A DNA stretch of 64,000 bases, taken from the NCBI GenBank assembly GCA_963697365.1, contig CAVONT010000013.1, positions 1 to 64,000 on the forward strand, given 5' to 3'. The notes under the pieces were generated by a model that was not told the origin of the DNA, made no database searches, and worked only from the letters and a program-made list of their open reading frames with translations. The position numbers and the translations under genes were made by a program. Below, piece by piece: positions 21,554 to 31,116 of this stretch. Within the stretch, counting starts at the first letter, position 1, and the number at the start of each line of letters is the position of its first letter. This stretch comes from CAIXZV01 sp963697365 (lineage in GTDB: Bacteria > Chloroflexota > Limnocylindria > Limnocylindrales > CSP1-4).

Positions 21554-22453
21554 ATGGACGATCGACTCGCACGGATCGGGCGGCTCGCAGCCGTCGCACG
21601 GGGCATGGAGCGCGAGGGCGCGTACAACGGAGCGAAGCTCGTGCGCGCCGCGCTGCAGGCGGAGCTGGTGCGCTACGCGGAGGCGACGGCCCCGTCTGGA
21701 TCGACGGCGACCGCCGACGCCCTGGTGGGCATGCTGGCGGTTGACGGGGCGACGCTGCCGGCGGGACTCGCGTCGCTGCTGGGCGGCATCGAGGAACTCG
21801 TGCGAGCCGGTTCCACGGTGCCCCTCGCGGTGGCGCCACGAGCCCATGTCTGCCGCTTCTGCGGCGAGGTGTTCCTGGGCGAGGAGGTGCCCGGCGCATG
21901 TCCGTCCTGCGAGGCGCCCGCGCTCTCGTACCACGAGGAGCTGCCGGTCTGGTACCTCGAGCATGCGGAGACCGGCACGGTCCTCGCGGCACTGGCAGCC
22001 GGCCCGCGGCACATCACTGACGCGCTTGCCGGCCGCTCCGACGACGCCCTCGCCCGCCGGCCGTCCCCGGGCGAGTGGTCGGCCCGCGAGACGCTCGAGC
22101 ACCTGCTGTTCGCCGAGCAGCTCCTCGTCGAGCGCGTGGAGCGCCTGCTCACCGAGGATGGTCCGGATCTCGCCGCCCGGGCGGTCTGGAGCGAGACCCC
22201 GGTCTCCGACGAGGGCACCGCGGCAACCGGCGACCCGGCATCAGTGCTGGCGGCGAGGCTGCGCGAGCTGCGCTCCTCGACGGTTGCCCGGCTCGCCGAC
22301 CTCCCCGAGGGGACGTGGAGCCGGGCCGGGAGGCACCCGGAGTGGGGCCGCGTGACGGTGCTCTCGCAGGCGGGCTACTTCGCCCGCCACGAGGCGTCCC
22401 ACATGGCCCAGCTCGTCGCGGCTGCCGACGGTCGGGTGCCGCGCCGGGCCTGA
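21554..22453 (+). CDS. rubredoxin-knuckle / DinB-domain protein
   Basis: 299 residues from ATG 21554 after GGAGGAGCC. The N-terminal helical part (MDDRLARIGRLAAVARGMER) is followed by a zinc-ribbon or rubredoxin-like pair of knuckles, CRFCGEVFLGEE and CPSCEAPALSYHEE, at about 100-120. Then comes a DinB/YfiT four-helix domain (PSPGEWSARETLEHLLFAEQ; YFARHEASHMAQLVAAADGR) with the His triad of the metal site. DinB-like enzymes are metal-dependent thiol or damage-linked transferases; the combination with a rubrerythrin-type knuckle suggests a redox or metal role. Function not determinable. Confidence 0.8.
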   Translation: MDDRLARIGRLAAVARGMEREGAYNGAKLVRAALQAELVRYAEATAPSGSTATADALVGMLAVDGATLPAGLASLLGGIEELVRAGSTVPLAVAPRAHVCRFCGEVFLGEEVPGACPSCEAPALSYHEELPVWYLEHAETGTVLAALAAGPRHITDALAGRSDDALARRPSPGEWSARETLEHLLFAEQLLVERVERLLTEDGPDLAARAVWSETPVSDEGTAATGDPASVLAARLRELRSSTVARLADLPEGTWSRAGRHPEWGRVTVLSQAGYFARHEASHMAQLVAAADGRVPRRA

Positions 22454-22626
22454 TCCCGACGCCGACGGCCGGGTGCCGCGCCGGGCGTCCACCGGCCCGG
22501 GCGTACACCGGCCCGGGCGTCCACCGGCCTGGACCGCAATTGGCGCAACTGGACCATTCGCAGTGAAGTCGGGTCGGGTACGCTGCCCGCCTTGTCCTCA
22601 CGCCCCCTTGAGGTACGCCCCGACCG

Positions 22627-23667
22627 ATGCCCGATGCCCAGACGGTCCTCGCCGCCGTCCTCCTCGCGGTCGTCCCCTCGCTGATCTACCTGGCGATCCT
22701 CAACGCGATCGACCGGTACGAGAAGGAGCCCTGGACCATCCTCCTCGCCTGCCTCGGGCGCCGGGGCCGATCGTCGCGCCCGCGCTCATCGCTGGCGATC
22801 CTCGTCCTCGCTGGGCCGCGCCGGCCACGCTGCCGCCGGCGTTCGCGCCCGGCCCGCAGCCCGACGCGCTCGTCGGCATCGTGGAGAGCCTCGTCCTGGG
22901 CGTGCTGCTGCATCGTGCTCGTCCACAGCGTGCGCGACGAGTTCGACGACGTCCTCGACGGCGTCATCTACGGCGCGGCCATCGGCGCGGGCTTCGGGGC
23001 CGCGGAGAGCTTCCTGTACGTCGCTGGGCGGCACGGGCGACGCTGGAGCCCGGGACCGTGGCCCAGCTCGTGATCGCCGGCCTCAACCACGCGTTCTACA
23101 TGGCGGTCTTCGGCGCGATCGTGGGCTGGGCGCAGCGCCTGCCGAGCGGGCCAGCGCTGGACGTCGCCATCGTCCTGGGCCTGGGCACGGCGACGCTGCT
23201 CCACGCCTTCCACGACACGCTGCCCGGTGATCCTGTCGCGCGTGCTCGGCGCAGCCGGACGCCGCCGTGGGCACGCTCGCGCGGCTCCTCGCCGAGCTCG
23301 TCAACTGGCTCGGCATCGTCACGCTCGCGTGATCGTCGTGGTCGCTGTCCTGGCGCCGCGAGGCCCGCATCCTGCGCGCGGAGCTCGCGCGACGAGGTCG
23401 CGGCGGGCGTGGTCCCCGAGGCCGACTACGCGACCGATCCGTCCTTCGGCGGCCGCCTCGGCCGCCAGTGGCGCCTGCTGCGCACAGACGGCCTGGGTGC
23501 CGTCGCGCCGCCTGCGCCGCCGCTACGCGCTGGAGGGCGAGCTCGCGTTCCACAAGTGGCGGCATGACCCGCCGCCACCGCAAGCTGCCGCCCGCCGGAG
23601 CGCGGCGACGAGCTCCGCGCCGAGATCCGCCGCCTGGCCGACGACCGCCCCGGAGGGCGCCGCATGA
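22627..23667 (+). CDS. PrsW-family intramembrane metalloprotease, several frameshifts
   Basis: Starts at ATG 22627 with a membrane helix (VLLAVVPSLIYLAILNAIDR). The motifs appear in PrsW order: YEKEPW (ExxxxP part); then EFDDVLDGVIYGAAIGAGFG with GAAESFLY; NHAFYMAVFGAIVGWAQ; and HAFHDTLP. The glutamate and the two histidines would form the zinc site. At least five single-base insertions break the frame (for example near 22,770, 22,905, 23,035, 23,235 and 23,390). The C-terminal tail (RRLRRRYALEGELAFHKW) is cytosolic. The stop TGA overlaps the ATG of the next gene (ATGA at 23,664), so both proteases are coupled. PrsW enzymes cleave membrane proteins, classically anti-sigma factors. Confidence 0.8.
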
Positions 23668-25370
23668 CCCCAGCCGCCCGACCCGGATCCCGCGCCTCCC
23701 GCGGCGCCGGTCCTCGCCGTCGCGCTCGCCGTCGTCCTGTTCGCCGGCGATCCGCTGCGGCGTCGCGTCCCTCCGCCCAGGCGGCACCGAGCCCTGCCCG
23801 CCGTCGGTCGGCAACTCCGTCCTGTTCCACCTCCAGCTCGCCGACGGACATCGACAGCCAGGGCAACCCGATCGGCCAGAGCGACACGCTTCCCGGCCGG
23901 CACGAAGGTCGATCCTCGGCCTGCTCGGCTGGTCCTACGTCCCGGCCGGCACGGAGCTGCGCCTGCGCCTGTTCCAGGGCGACCGGTTCGTCTACGAGGA
24001 CGCCGCACGTCGTCGTCAACGAGGCCGGCCCCCGACGGCGACGACCGACATCGGCTTCGTCTTCCCGTTCTACGCCGAGTCCGGCTTCCCGGCCGGCGAC
24101 TACTACGTCGAGGTGGACTACAACCGCGTCCCGGACGAGATCGTCCCGTTCACCGTCGGCGACGGCACCACCTTCGACGAGGTCATCGGTGCGGGAGCCA
24201 CGATCCGGGCCCGATCCCGTACAAGAACCCGTCCGAGGTCCTGGTGGTGACCCGGGCGTCGGTGCTCCGCGGACGCTGGGCTCGCGGTACGACGCCGGTC
24301 GCGGCCGCCGCGCGCGCGGGTGGGCGACTTCCACGACCTCGAGGCAGACGGGCAGACGCGCACCACGCCGGACCAGCTGGCCGACGAGGTCCAGCGTCTG
24401 CTGCGCGGCCAAGCCGTACAAGTACCTGCTCATCCTCGGCAACGACGACGCGGTCCCCTACTTCCGGGTCGAGAACCCGCTGGCGGACTCGGAGGCGGCC
24501 GCGCTCGCCGACTGGGAGCTCCCGCACGACTGGGTGGCCACGGACAACTTCTACACGGACCTCGACGCCGACCACTACGGGGTCCCGGACCTGCCCATCG
24601 CCCGCATCCCGTCGTCGCGACGACGCGGACCTGCTGCTCACGCAGCTGGGCGAGAACCAGCCGCCGGACGGCGGCGGGCTTCGCGCTGGTCAACCAGCAG
24701 CGGCAAGGGCCAGGCCGGCGCTCGTCCTCAACATGGTCGCGGAGCTCGGCCAGGTCCGCCTCCAGTACGCGCCGCCGCTCGACGCCCGAGCAGTTCGGCA
24801 CCAACCCGGACGCCGAGAACGCCCGCTACCTGTACGTGCTGCTCCACGGGATCGGCGTGACTGACCAACGCGTGGAGCGCCGAACACCGTCGCCTGGTGT
24901 CCCGTCCAACGCAGGAGGAGCCGCTGGAGGCCGAGTGGCTCGGTCTACGCGGACTCGCAGCAGGACGGCGTCACCGTGGAGACGAACCCGACGAGCCGGG
25001 GCGTCGTCCAGATCGGCGCCTGCTACGGCGCGTGGACGCTGGACACGATCCAGGCGCCGGTCGCACAAGACCGCGGACAACAACCTCGCGCTCCACTACC
25101 TCAAGGGCGGCACGCGGGCCTACATCGCGGACACGCACCTCTCGTACAGCACGGTGATGCGGCCCAACGACACGCCCCGCGGCCGCACCGGCTTCGAGCT
25201 GCTGCTGTGGCAGGCGCATCGGCGACGGGCATGACGCCCATCGACGCCTTCCAGGAGGCCAAGGTGGGGATCGCGGCGGTCGATCGACGCACTCGTGGAG
25301 GCGGGCGACATCGACTCCGCGCAAGGTCAACCTCAAGACCCTCCACTACATGGTCTACCTGGGGCGCCCG
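23664..25370 (+). CDS. secreted clan CD cysteine peptidase (C25/gingipain-like), many frameshifts
   Basis: The N-terminus has an Ala/Pro-rich signal-like segment (VLAVALAVVLFAG after correction). A beta-rich prodomain contains SVGNSVLFHLQLAD, GTELRLRLFQGDRFVYED and PAGDYYVEVDYNRVPDEIV. The peptidase domain reads YLLILGNDDAVPYFRVENP, NFYTDLDADHYGVPDLPIAR, RYLYVLLHGIG (catalytic His) and GVVQIGACYGAWTLD (catalytic Cys). It closes with LALHYLKGGTRAYIADTHLS and LKTLHYMVYLGRP. The order of Asp-rich strand, His-Gly and Gly-Ala-Cys matches clan CD peptidases of the C25 type. A dozen or more single-base insertions are needed. Whether it continues in frame into the next ATG (25,371) is unclear. Confidence 0.7.
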
Positions 25371-25726
25371 ATGAACCGCTTCCCGATCCTCGCCGTCGTC
25401 TGGACCGCCGCTCCTCGTCGCCGGCTTCGCGGTCGTCGTTCACGCTGGGCGCGCCGGTCGGCGTCGACCGCCGACGAGCTCGACGCCGCCATGCACCCGG
25501 CCACGCCCGTGACCCAGGAGGCCGCCGAGGCCTCCGCGGCCACGATCGTGCGGCTCCAGCTACCCCGAGCTCGCCGGGTTCGCGCCAGCGGTGCGCAAGG
25601 CGACCGACTTCGGCATCGAGCACTGGGTGGTCGAGTACATGGACACCGACGGCGGCCGCGCCGACCGGTGTCCGGATCTCGATCATCATCGAGACGGGCA
25701 ACGTGGAGGTCACGACCTTCCCGTGA
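25371..25726 (+). CDS. small membrane-anchored protein
   Basis: After correcting four or five insertions the frame is about 115 residues: an N-terminal anchor (MNRFPILAVVWTAALLVAG), an acidic linker with DELDAAMHPATPVTQEAAEA, then ATDFGIEHWVVEYMDTDGG and VRISIIIETGNVEVTTFP. No family recognised. The ATG is in frame with the end of the preceding peptidase, so it may be the C-terminal part of that protein rather than a separate gene. Its last nine codons are duplicated 0.88 kb downstream. Confidence 0.45.
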
Positions 25727-25794
25727 CGCGCTCGCGTGGCGCGCCGCAGGATCGCGAGTGCATCATGGCGGCATGACGACCAACGAGCCGCTGG
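25697..25794. repeat. direct repeat, left copy (~98 bp)
   Basis: Covers the end of the small anchored-protein gene (GNVEVTTFP, stop), a ~30-nt spacer with CATCATGGCGGC, and an ATG followed by ACGAC(C)AACGAGCCGCTG. The right copy (26580-26674) carries the same elements with about seven substitutions and a 3-nt gap. Confidence 0.85.
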
Positions 25795-25852
25795 ATAGCC
25801 GCGCTCGGGAGGTTCAATGTGACGCTCAGGCATCCGCGGCGGACGGTATGTC

Positions 25853-26302
25853 TCAGGGGTTGGGTTCGTACGTCTGCCGGTCGTAGCCGAACAGCGCGTT
25901 GTAGGTGATTTCGAAACGGTCTGGGGTAAACGTGTACCACTCGTAGCCGTCGGTGAGGATGTCGCCCGGCGACTGCGGAGCGGGCATGCCGCGCTTCGCC
26001 TGCAAGCGCTGCTCCAACGCAAACATCGCTCCCTCGACCCGCATCGCCCTGCCGCTCATCTGGAGCGCGCGCTCCTTGTCCGTATCGTGTGTCGCGATTA
26101 CGACGGCAGCGATATTCGGATTCTCGGCGATCGCGCGCGAGTGTTGGCAATCCGCGATCGAGATCCAATACAGATTCAAGGCATCGTCAATGACGTACAC
26201 CACCGGCGCTATCCATGGGCCGCTCGCATCGGAAACGCCAAGGTTCACGGCGAAGCCATCGCGCAGCACCTCCTGCACCAGCGATCGCAAATCGTGTGCC
26301 AT
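25853..26302 (-). CDS. pyridoxamine 5'-phosphate oxidase-like (PNPOx/FMN-binding) protein
   Basis: 149 residues from ATG 26302 (MAHDLRSLVQEVLRDGFAV); two more in-frame ATGs upstream lie in an 18-nt repeat. A split-barrel flavin-binding fold is indicated by LGVSDASGPWIAPVVYVIDD, LYWISIADCQHSRAIAENPN, IAAVVIATHD and YEWYTFTPDRFEITYNALFG. Members bind FMN, F420 or haem and reduce or sense small molecules. Base composition and codon use are visibly less GC-rich than every neighbour (AAT, AAA, ATT codons). With the flanking direct repeats, this points to acquisition by transfer. Confidence 0.85.
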   Translation of the reverse strand: MAHDLRSLVQEVLRDGFAVNLGVSDASGPWIAPVVYVIDDALNLYWISIADCQHSRAIAENPNIAAVVIATHDTDKERALQMSGRAMRVEGAMFALEQRLQAKRGMPAPQSPGDILTDGYEWYTFTPDRFEITYNALFGYDRQTYEPNP

Positions 26303-26344
26303 GCCAGAATCGCGTGCCATGCCAGAATCGCGTGCCATGCCAGG
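26291..26344. repeat. 18-nt tandem repeat, three copies
   Basis: Units of ATCGCGTGCCATGCCAGA at 26291-26308, 26309-26326 and 26327-26344. On the minus strand they encode repeated MARDSG starts in frame with the PNPOx-like gene, offering three successive ATG codons. Confidence 0.8.
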
Positions 26345-26579
26345 ATCCTAACAAGAAGCCACCGAAGGGCGGTCATCTTTCACGGATACCTCTGTGGTCA
26401 AAGCCGAGCCTCGATCGGCGAGGATCGCATCCATCAGTTTGGGCGAGCGCGGCGGTGGAATAGGCGAGTGCAACGAATACGTCGGGTGGCCCTTGGCTCG
26501 GCGGGCCCGCGACAGCGGCCAAGAGCGCCTCAGCTCGTTCCTCCGTCACGCGGCCACCGGTGACAGTCTTGCGAAGTAC
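26345..26579. other. right part of the inserted segment, no clear gene
   Basis: About 235 bp between the promoter side of the PNPOx-like gene and the right direct repeat. A plus-strand frame (ERLSSFLRHAATGDSLAKYG) reads into the duplicated gene tail but has no recognisable start. Confidence 0.35.
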
Positions 26580-26674
26580 GGCAACGTGGAGCTCACCTCG
26601 TTCCCGTGACGCCGCGTGGCGCGCCGCGGGATCGCGGGTGCATCATGGCGGCATGACGACCGACGAGCCGCTGG
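26580..26674. repeat. direct repeat, right copy (~95 bp)
   Basis: Contains a duplicated gene tail (GNVELTSFP, stop), the same spacer and the start of the hemerythrin gene (ATG 26653). Confidence 0.85.
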
Positions 26675-27162
26675 TCTCGCTTCGCTCCACCGGCGAGGAC
26701 CATCACGCGCGCCTGATGCCCCACGTCGACCGCCTGCTCCTGCTGGCCGAAGCGGTGGGCCACGTGGACTGCCAGGCGCTCCACGCCCTGTTCGACGAGG
26801 AGTACCGCTTCGTGGCGGGCCAGCTCGTGCCGCACATGGCCAGCGTCGAGCAATCCCTCTACGGCCGGCTCGAGGACCTCATGGACGGCCGCCACACGAT
26901 GGGGCCGATGCGCGAGGAGCACGTCACGATCCGCGCGCTCGTCGACGAGCTCGGAACGTATCGCGCGCATGCCACCGACTGCTCCTGGAGCGGCCCCGAG
27001 GGGATGGCCCTGCGGCGCGCCCTGTACCGGCTCCACGCGCTGCTCAAGATCCACCTGGCGGAGGAGGAGCTGTACCTGGGCGTGCTGGACCGGAGCCTGA
27101 GCCCCGAGGAGAAGGACCGCCTGGCGCGGGGCCTCGACCACGCGATGGCGGAGTCGCAGTAG
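26653..27162 (+). CDS. hemerythrin-domain protein
   Basis: 169 residues from ATG 26653. A four-helix bundle with the diiron ligand pattern spread over HHARLMPHVDRLLLLAEA, LVPHMASVEQSLYGRLEDL, GPMREEHVTIRALVDELG and LKIHLAEEELYLGVLD. Hemerythrins bind O2 or NO reversibly or sense oxygen. Its start lies inside the right direct repeat, so the upstream region may have been exchanged. A second, divergent copy of the family faces it at 27,399-27,884. Confidence 0.88.
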   Translation: MTTDEPLVSLRSTGEDHHARLMPHVDRLLLLAEAVGHVDCQALHALFDEEYRFVAGQLVPHMASVEQSLYGRLEDLMDGRHTMGPMREEHVTIRALVDELGTYRAHATDCSWSGPEGMALRRALYRLHALLKIHLAEEELYLGVLDRSLSPEEKDRLARGLDHAMAESQ

Positions 27163-27398
27163 GCGCCCGGTCGGTCCAGGTCCCGCCGCCGTCGCTGACG
27201 CTCGGACGGCGTCGCTGACTCCGGTCGGTGTCAGGGCTCGATCAGCCGTGCGCGGGACGTGCAGTGAACCCCGACTTGACGCACGCCCGCTGCACAGCGC
27301 ATCTCGCGGTGACTCCGAGCGGAGTCAGCGAGCACTGCACGGGCGTCGTCGCCGTCCCTGACAGGCGACGGCGTGACGCCGGAGGCCCCGGCCCGCTG
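27163..27398. other. intergenic hairpins between convergent hemerythrin genes
   Basis: Contains TGACTCCG-AG-CGGAGTCA (27310-27327, 8-bp perfect arms) nested between GTGCAGTG and CACTGCAC arms about 70 nt apart. Probably the shared transcription end of the two convergent genes. Confidence 0.4.
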
Positions 27399-27884
27399 CT
27401 AGACCGCGACGGGGTGCGCGAGCGCCGCAGCCACCACGTCGGACATGTCGTCGGTCACGCCGTGGTTGATCAGGCGCATGTACGCCTCCTCCTCGGCCAT
27501 GTGCACCTTGAGCAGGGCGTAGAGCTGGAACATGACCCGCCGGATGGCAAGGGTCTTCCCCAGGGTCAAGTGGTCGCCCGCCTCGTCGATCAGCCGGCCG
27601 AAGTCCTTGGCCAGGGAGCGGATCGCGTCGTGCTCGCGGCGCATCGGCGCCATCGAGTGGCGGTTCTGGAACATGCGCTCGAGCTCCGGGTAGATCGCGC
27701 GCTCGGCGGCATCGATGTGCGGCACGAGCGTCCCGTCGAGGAACGCTCGCATCTCCTTCACGCCAGCGTCGATGACCGCCTTGTCGCCCGCGAGGAGCGA
27801 GTCGGCGACGGCCGGGATCCGGTCGACATGCACGAGCAGGCGCTCGTGGTGCTCGTGCGCGACCTGGGGCAGGGACTGGGTCAT
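27399..27884 (-). CDS. hemerythrin-domain protein (last gene of the Hdr operon)
   Basis: 161 residues. ATG 27884 overlaps the stop of the membrane subunit upstream (ATGA) and has GGAGG. Diiron ligands fall in HEHHERLLVHVDRIP, LVPHIDAAERAIYPELERM, MAPMRREHDAIRSLAKDFG and LKVHMAEEEAYMRLINHG. The translational coupling ties this protein to the Hdr cluster; an oxygen- or NO-scavenging or -sensing role protecting iron-sulfur enzymes is plausible but inferred. Confidence 0.88.
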   Translation of the reverse strand: MTQSLPQVAHEHHERLLVHVDRIPAVADSLLAGDKAVIDAGVKEMRAFLDGTLVPHIDAAERAIYPELERMFQNRHSMAPMRREHDAIRSLAKDFGRLIDEAGDHLTLGKTLAIRRVMFQLYALLKVHMAEEEAYMRLINHGVTDDMSDVVAAALAHPVAV

Positions 27885-29096
27885 GACGAGACCTCCTTCC
27901 GGGACAGGGCCACGAAGAACAGCGCCACTGGCCGGTACACGGCGTGGGCGAGCTTCATGAATGGGGCAAGGAGCACCAGCTCCATGGCGGTGGCGACGTG
28001 GACCAGGAAGATCCAGTAGCCCCAGACGGGTGCACTGGGCAGATAGAGGGCCAGCTCGATGGCGAAGCCGGTGGCGGCCACCACCCACAGCAGGCCCAGG
28101 AGCATCCAGTCGGCCACGGTCGAGGTGAGGACGGACCGGTTGGCGGCCCGGTAGCGGTCGATGATCAGCACGGTGGTGCCGTACAGGAGCACCGCGCCGG
28201 CGATCGGTTCCCAGCAGGCGGACGGGGTACCAGAGGGGCACCGGGGTGCCGGTCTCCTTGATCCCCAGGAGCGCCAGGCCGTAGTCGAGGCCGGTGGCCG
28301 CGAGCAGGCCCAGGAAGCCCCAGACGACCATCATGTGCACGAGGGCACGCTGGCGGTACCACGGGATGGCGCGGGCCTCGGCGTCGGCTGCGCACTCCTT
28401 GCGGAACACGGTCTGCCCGAGTGACTCGCGCCCGATCGAGGTCCACAGCGCCCGACCCGTGCGTCCCAGCGCGGCCCGCGAGCCGAGCACGGACGACCAT
28501 GTCACACCCTCGCGCCGTCCGATCGCCCGGGCCATGGACGCCACGCCCACGAGCCCGGCGAGGACCACGAGGATCATCACGACGATGCCGGTGTTGTGGA
28601 TCATCTCGGCCGGGATCCACTCGAAGATGGCGAGGGTCTCGCCGTCCATGGGTCCGCGGGCCGCGTACATGAAGGCCGCGAAGAAGAGCGCGAGGACCAC
28701 GGCGATGATGGTCGCGACGATCGGTTGGGTGTACATCGCCCGGGCAAGCCGGGTCTTGTCGTACTGCCCGATCGCGTAGCGGCGGGTGGCCGCCATGAAC
28801 TCCGACGGGTCGGCCTTGGTGGGGCACGACTCCGAGCACTCGCCGCACTGGTAGCACGCCCACAGCTCCTTGGAGCCCAGGAGCGCGTCCTTCATGCCCA
28901 CCTGGGCGTACCGGATGATGCGGCGCGGGAAGGTCCCGTCCGTCTGCGAGAGCGGGCAGGTGGCCGTGCAGGTGCCGCACGAGAAGCAGGCCGACACGTC
29001 GGCCGCGCCGTACTTGAGGATCTCCGGGTAGAGACCCATGTCCACGGGCGTGGCGGTGGTCGCCGGGACGCCGGCGGGAACAGTGGTCGCGGTCAT
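27881..29096 (-). CDS. HdrC-HdrE fusion, QmoC-like membrane subunit (one frameshift)
   Basis: About 404 residues after correcting one indel near 28,200. The N-terminal HdrC-like part has two [4Fe-4S] motifs, CFSCGTCTATCPL (about 36-48) and CYQCGECSESCPT (about 81-93). Six or so membrane helices follow from about residue 120, including a NarI/HdrE-like haem b region with RALVHMMVVWGFLG, MLLYGTTVLIIDRYRAAN and IFLVHVATAMELVLLAPF. This is the architecture of QmoC, which passes electrons between the quinone pool and a cytoplasmic Hdr complex. Start ATG 29096 overlaps the hdrA stop by one base; the stop overlaps the hemerythrin start. Confidence 0.85.
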
Positions 29097-31116
29097 CAGG
29101 ACACCCGCCCGGTGGTCTCGTACTGGAAGTAGCCGTCGGCGTCGGAGCCCTTGATCTCGGCCAGCCAGCCGTAGCGGCGCAGGCCCATGACCCAGAACAC
29201 GGTCTCGTGGGTGGGGGCGCCGATGGCCTCGGCGATCTGGGGGACGGTCAGCGGCCCGTCGGCGAGGGCGGCGAGGATCCGCGGCCGCATCACGGGCTCC
29301 TCCCGGATCACCTCGCGGGGATCGCGGTTGAGGGTGGACATCAGACGGGCACCTCCGACCAGGTTCTCGATCATGGCGGTGACCTGGGCGTCGGTGTAGC
29401 CGAGCAGGTCGATGGCGTTCTCGGGGCAGATCGGCACGCAGCCGCCGCAGCCCTTGCAGCTGGTCGCGCTGATGACCGCGAAGTGACGGTCCCCCTCCTC
29501 GGCCATGGAGATCGCGTCGTACGGGCAGGCCGTGAGGCAGTCGCCGCAGGCCGTGCACGTGTCGGGCTCCACGATCGCCACGAGCGGGTCGAGCTCGGTG
29601 AACCCCTTCTTGAGGATCGCGGCGCTCTGGGTGACCGCGGCCAGCGCCTGGATCACCGATTCGGACGAGGTCTTGGGGCCCTGGCAGGCGCCCGCGATGA
29701 GCACGCCGTCCACCACGGTCTCCACTGGCCGGAGCTTGGGATGGATCTCGTTGAAGAACCCATCGGCGCCCTTCGGCAGCTTGAGCACGTCGATCAGTGG
29801 CTGGTTCTCGCGCGGGACCATGCCCGTCACGAGCACCACCAGGTCCACCGGGATCGCGAGCTCGGTGCGTTCGGTCAGGAGGTCGCGGACGGTGACGGTC
29901 AGCCCGCCTCCGGCCCGCTCGGCCACCACCGGCGGCTCGTCGTTGTCGAACTTGAGGAAGACGGAGCCGAGATCTCGCGCCTCGGTGTAGAGCGGCTCGA
30001 ACTTGCCGTACGTCCGCATGTCCCGGTAGAGGTGGAACTGGCGGATGGACGCGTCCAGCCCGGCCACCTGGACGGCCGTCTGCACGGTCGACGCGCAGCA
30101 GAACCGCGCGCAGTACCCGTTGGAGCAGCCGGCGGTGTTGCGGCTGCCCACGCAGTACACGTAGGCCACGCTGCGGACCGGTCGGCCCTCCCAGGCCAGC
30201 CGGCCACCGGCCGAGCCGTCCACGAGGCCCTTGAACTGCGACAGGCTGACGACGCCCGGAAGGCCGAAGCCAAGCTCGCCGTCCCCGGGGGTGTACTCGT
30301 CGAAGCCCGGTGGCCACGATGACCGAGCCGACGGCCACGTCGATGGTGCCCGCGCCCTCGCCGCCCACGCGGACCGTCATCCGGTAGTTGCCGAAGGAGC
30401 CGGCCTTGCCCACGACCTCGGCGCCGGTGAGCACCGTGATCGACGGGCGGGCCTTGACCTTGGCGACGAGGTCCGCGATGAGCTCGCGACCCTGGCGTCC
30501 CTGGGGGTACATGGTGCCGAAGTCCCGGACCCAGCCCCCGAGCACCAGCTCGCGCTCGACCAGGGTGACCGCGAGGCCGATGTCGGCGAGGCCCACCGCG
30601 GCCCGGAGGCCGGCGATGCCGCCGCCGATGACCAGCGTGTGCGGGATCGTGTCCACGACCATCGGCTCGAGCGGCACGGTGTTCCGCGTCCGCCCGATGC
30701 CCGCCTTGACGAGCGCGGTCGCCTTGGCGGTGGCGCCCTCGTGGTCGTCGGTGTGGACCCACGAGCACTGCTCGCGGATGTTGACCTGGGTGTACTCGTA
30801 GGGGTTCAGGCCGGCCCGCTGCGGCGACGCCGCGGAACGTGTACGTGTGCAGCTTGGGCGAGCACGAGGCGACGACGAGACCGTCGAGGCCCTGGGCCCG
30901 GATGTCGGCCTCGATCTCCTGCTGGGAGGCATCGGAGCAGGCGAACATCGTGGTCTTCGACACGACGACGTCGCCCGAGTCCCGGATGTCCTCGATGACC
31001 TTCTCGACATCGACGTAGTCGGAGATGTTGCCGCCGCAGTGGCAGACATACACACCGATGCGTCGTCCGCCGTCCTCGCCCGCCTCGTCGACGGGGGTGA
31101 GGGTCACGTCGCTCAT
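29096..31116 (-). CDS. hdrA: HdrA-like flavoprotein with C-terminal winged-helix segment
   Basis: About 672 residues; indels near 30,310 and 30,825. The N-terminal HdrA motif is IGVYVCHCGGNISDYVDVEK, with CSPKLHTYTF. The FAD Rossmann fold reads HTLVIGGGIAGLRAAVGLAD and GGWVRDFGTMYPQGRQG. CARFCCASTVQTAV and a tandem ferredoxin (DTCTACGDCLTACPYDAI; CKGCGGCVPICPENAI) are typical of heterodisulfide reductase subunit A, the flavin electron-bifurcating or -distributing subunit. After the ferredoxin comes an unusual DNA-binding-like tail (ILAALADGPLTVPQIAEAIG, FWVMGLRRYGWLAEIKG). ATG 31116 overlaps the upstream stop (ATGA). Confidence 0.9.

Noticed and set aside
26394..26609. Antitoxin-like (Phd) fragment reading ERLSSFLRHAATGDS
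   Set aside because: Resemblance is short, no start or partner toxin, and the end is simply the duplicated gene tail.
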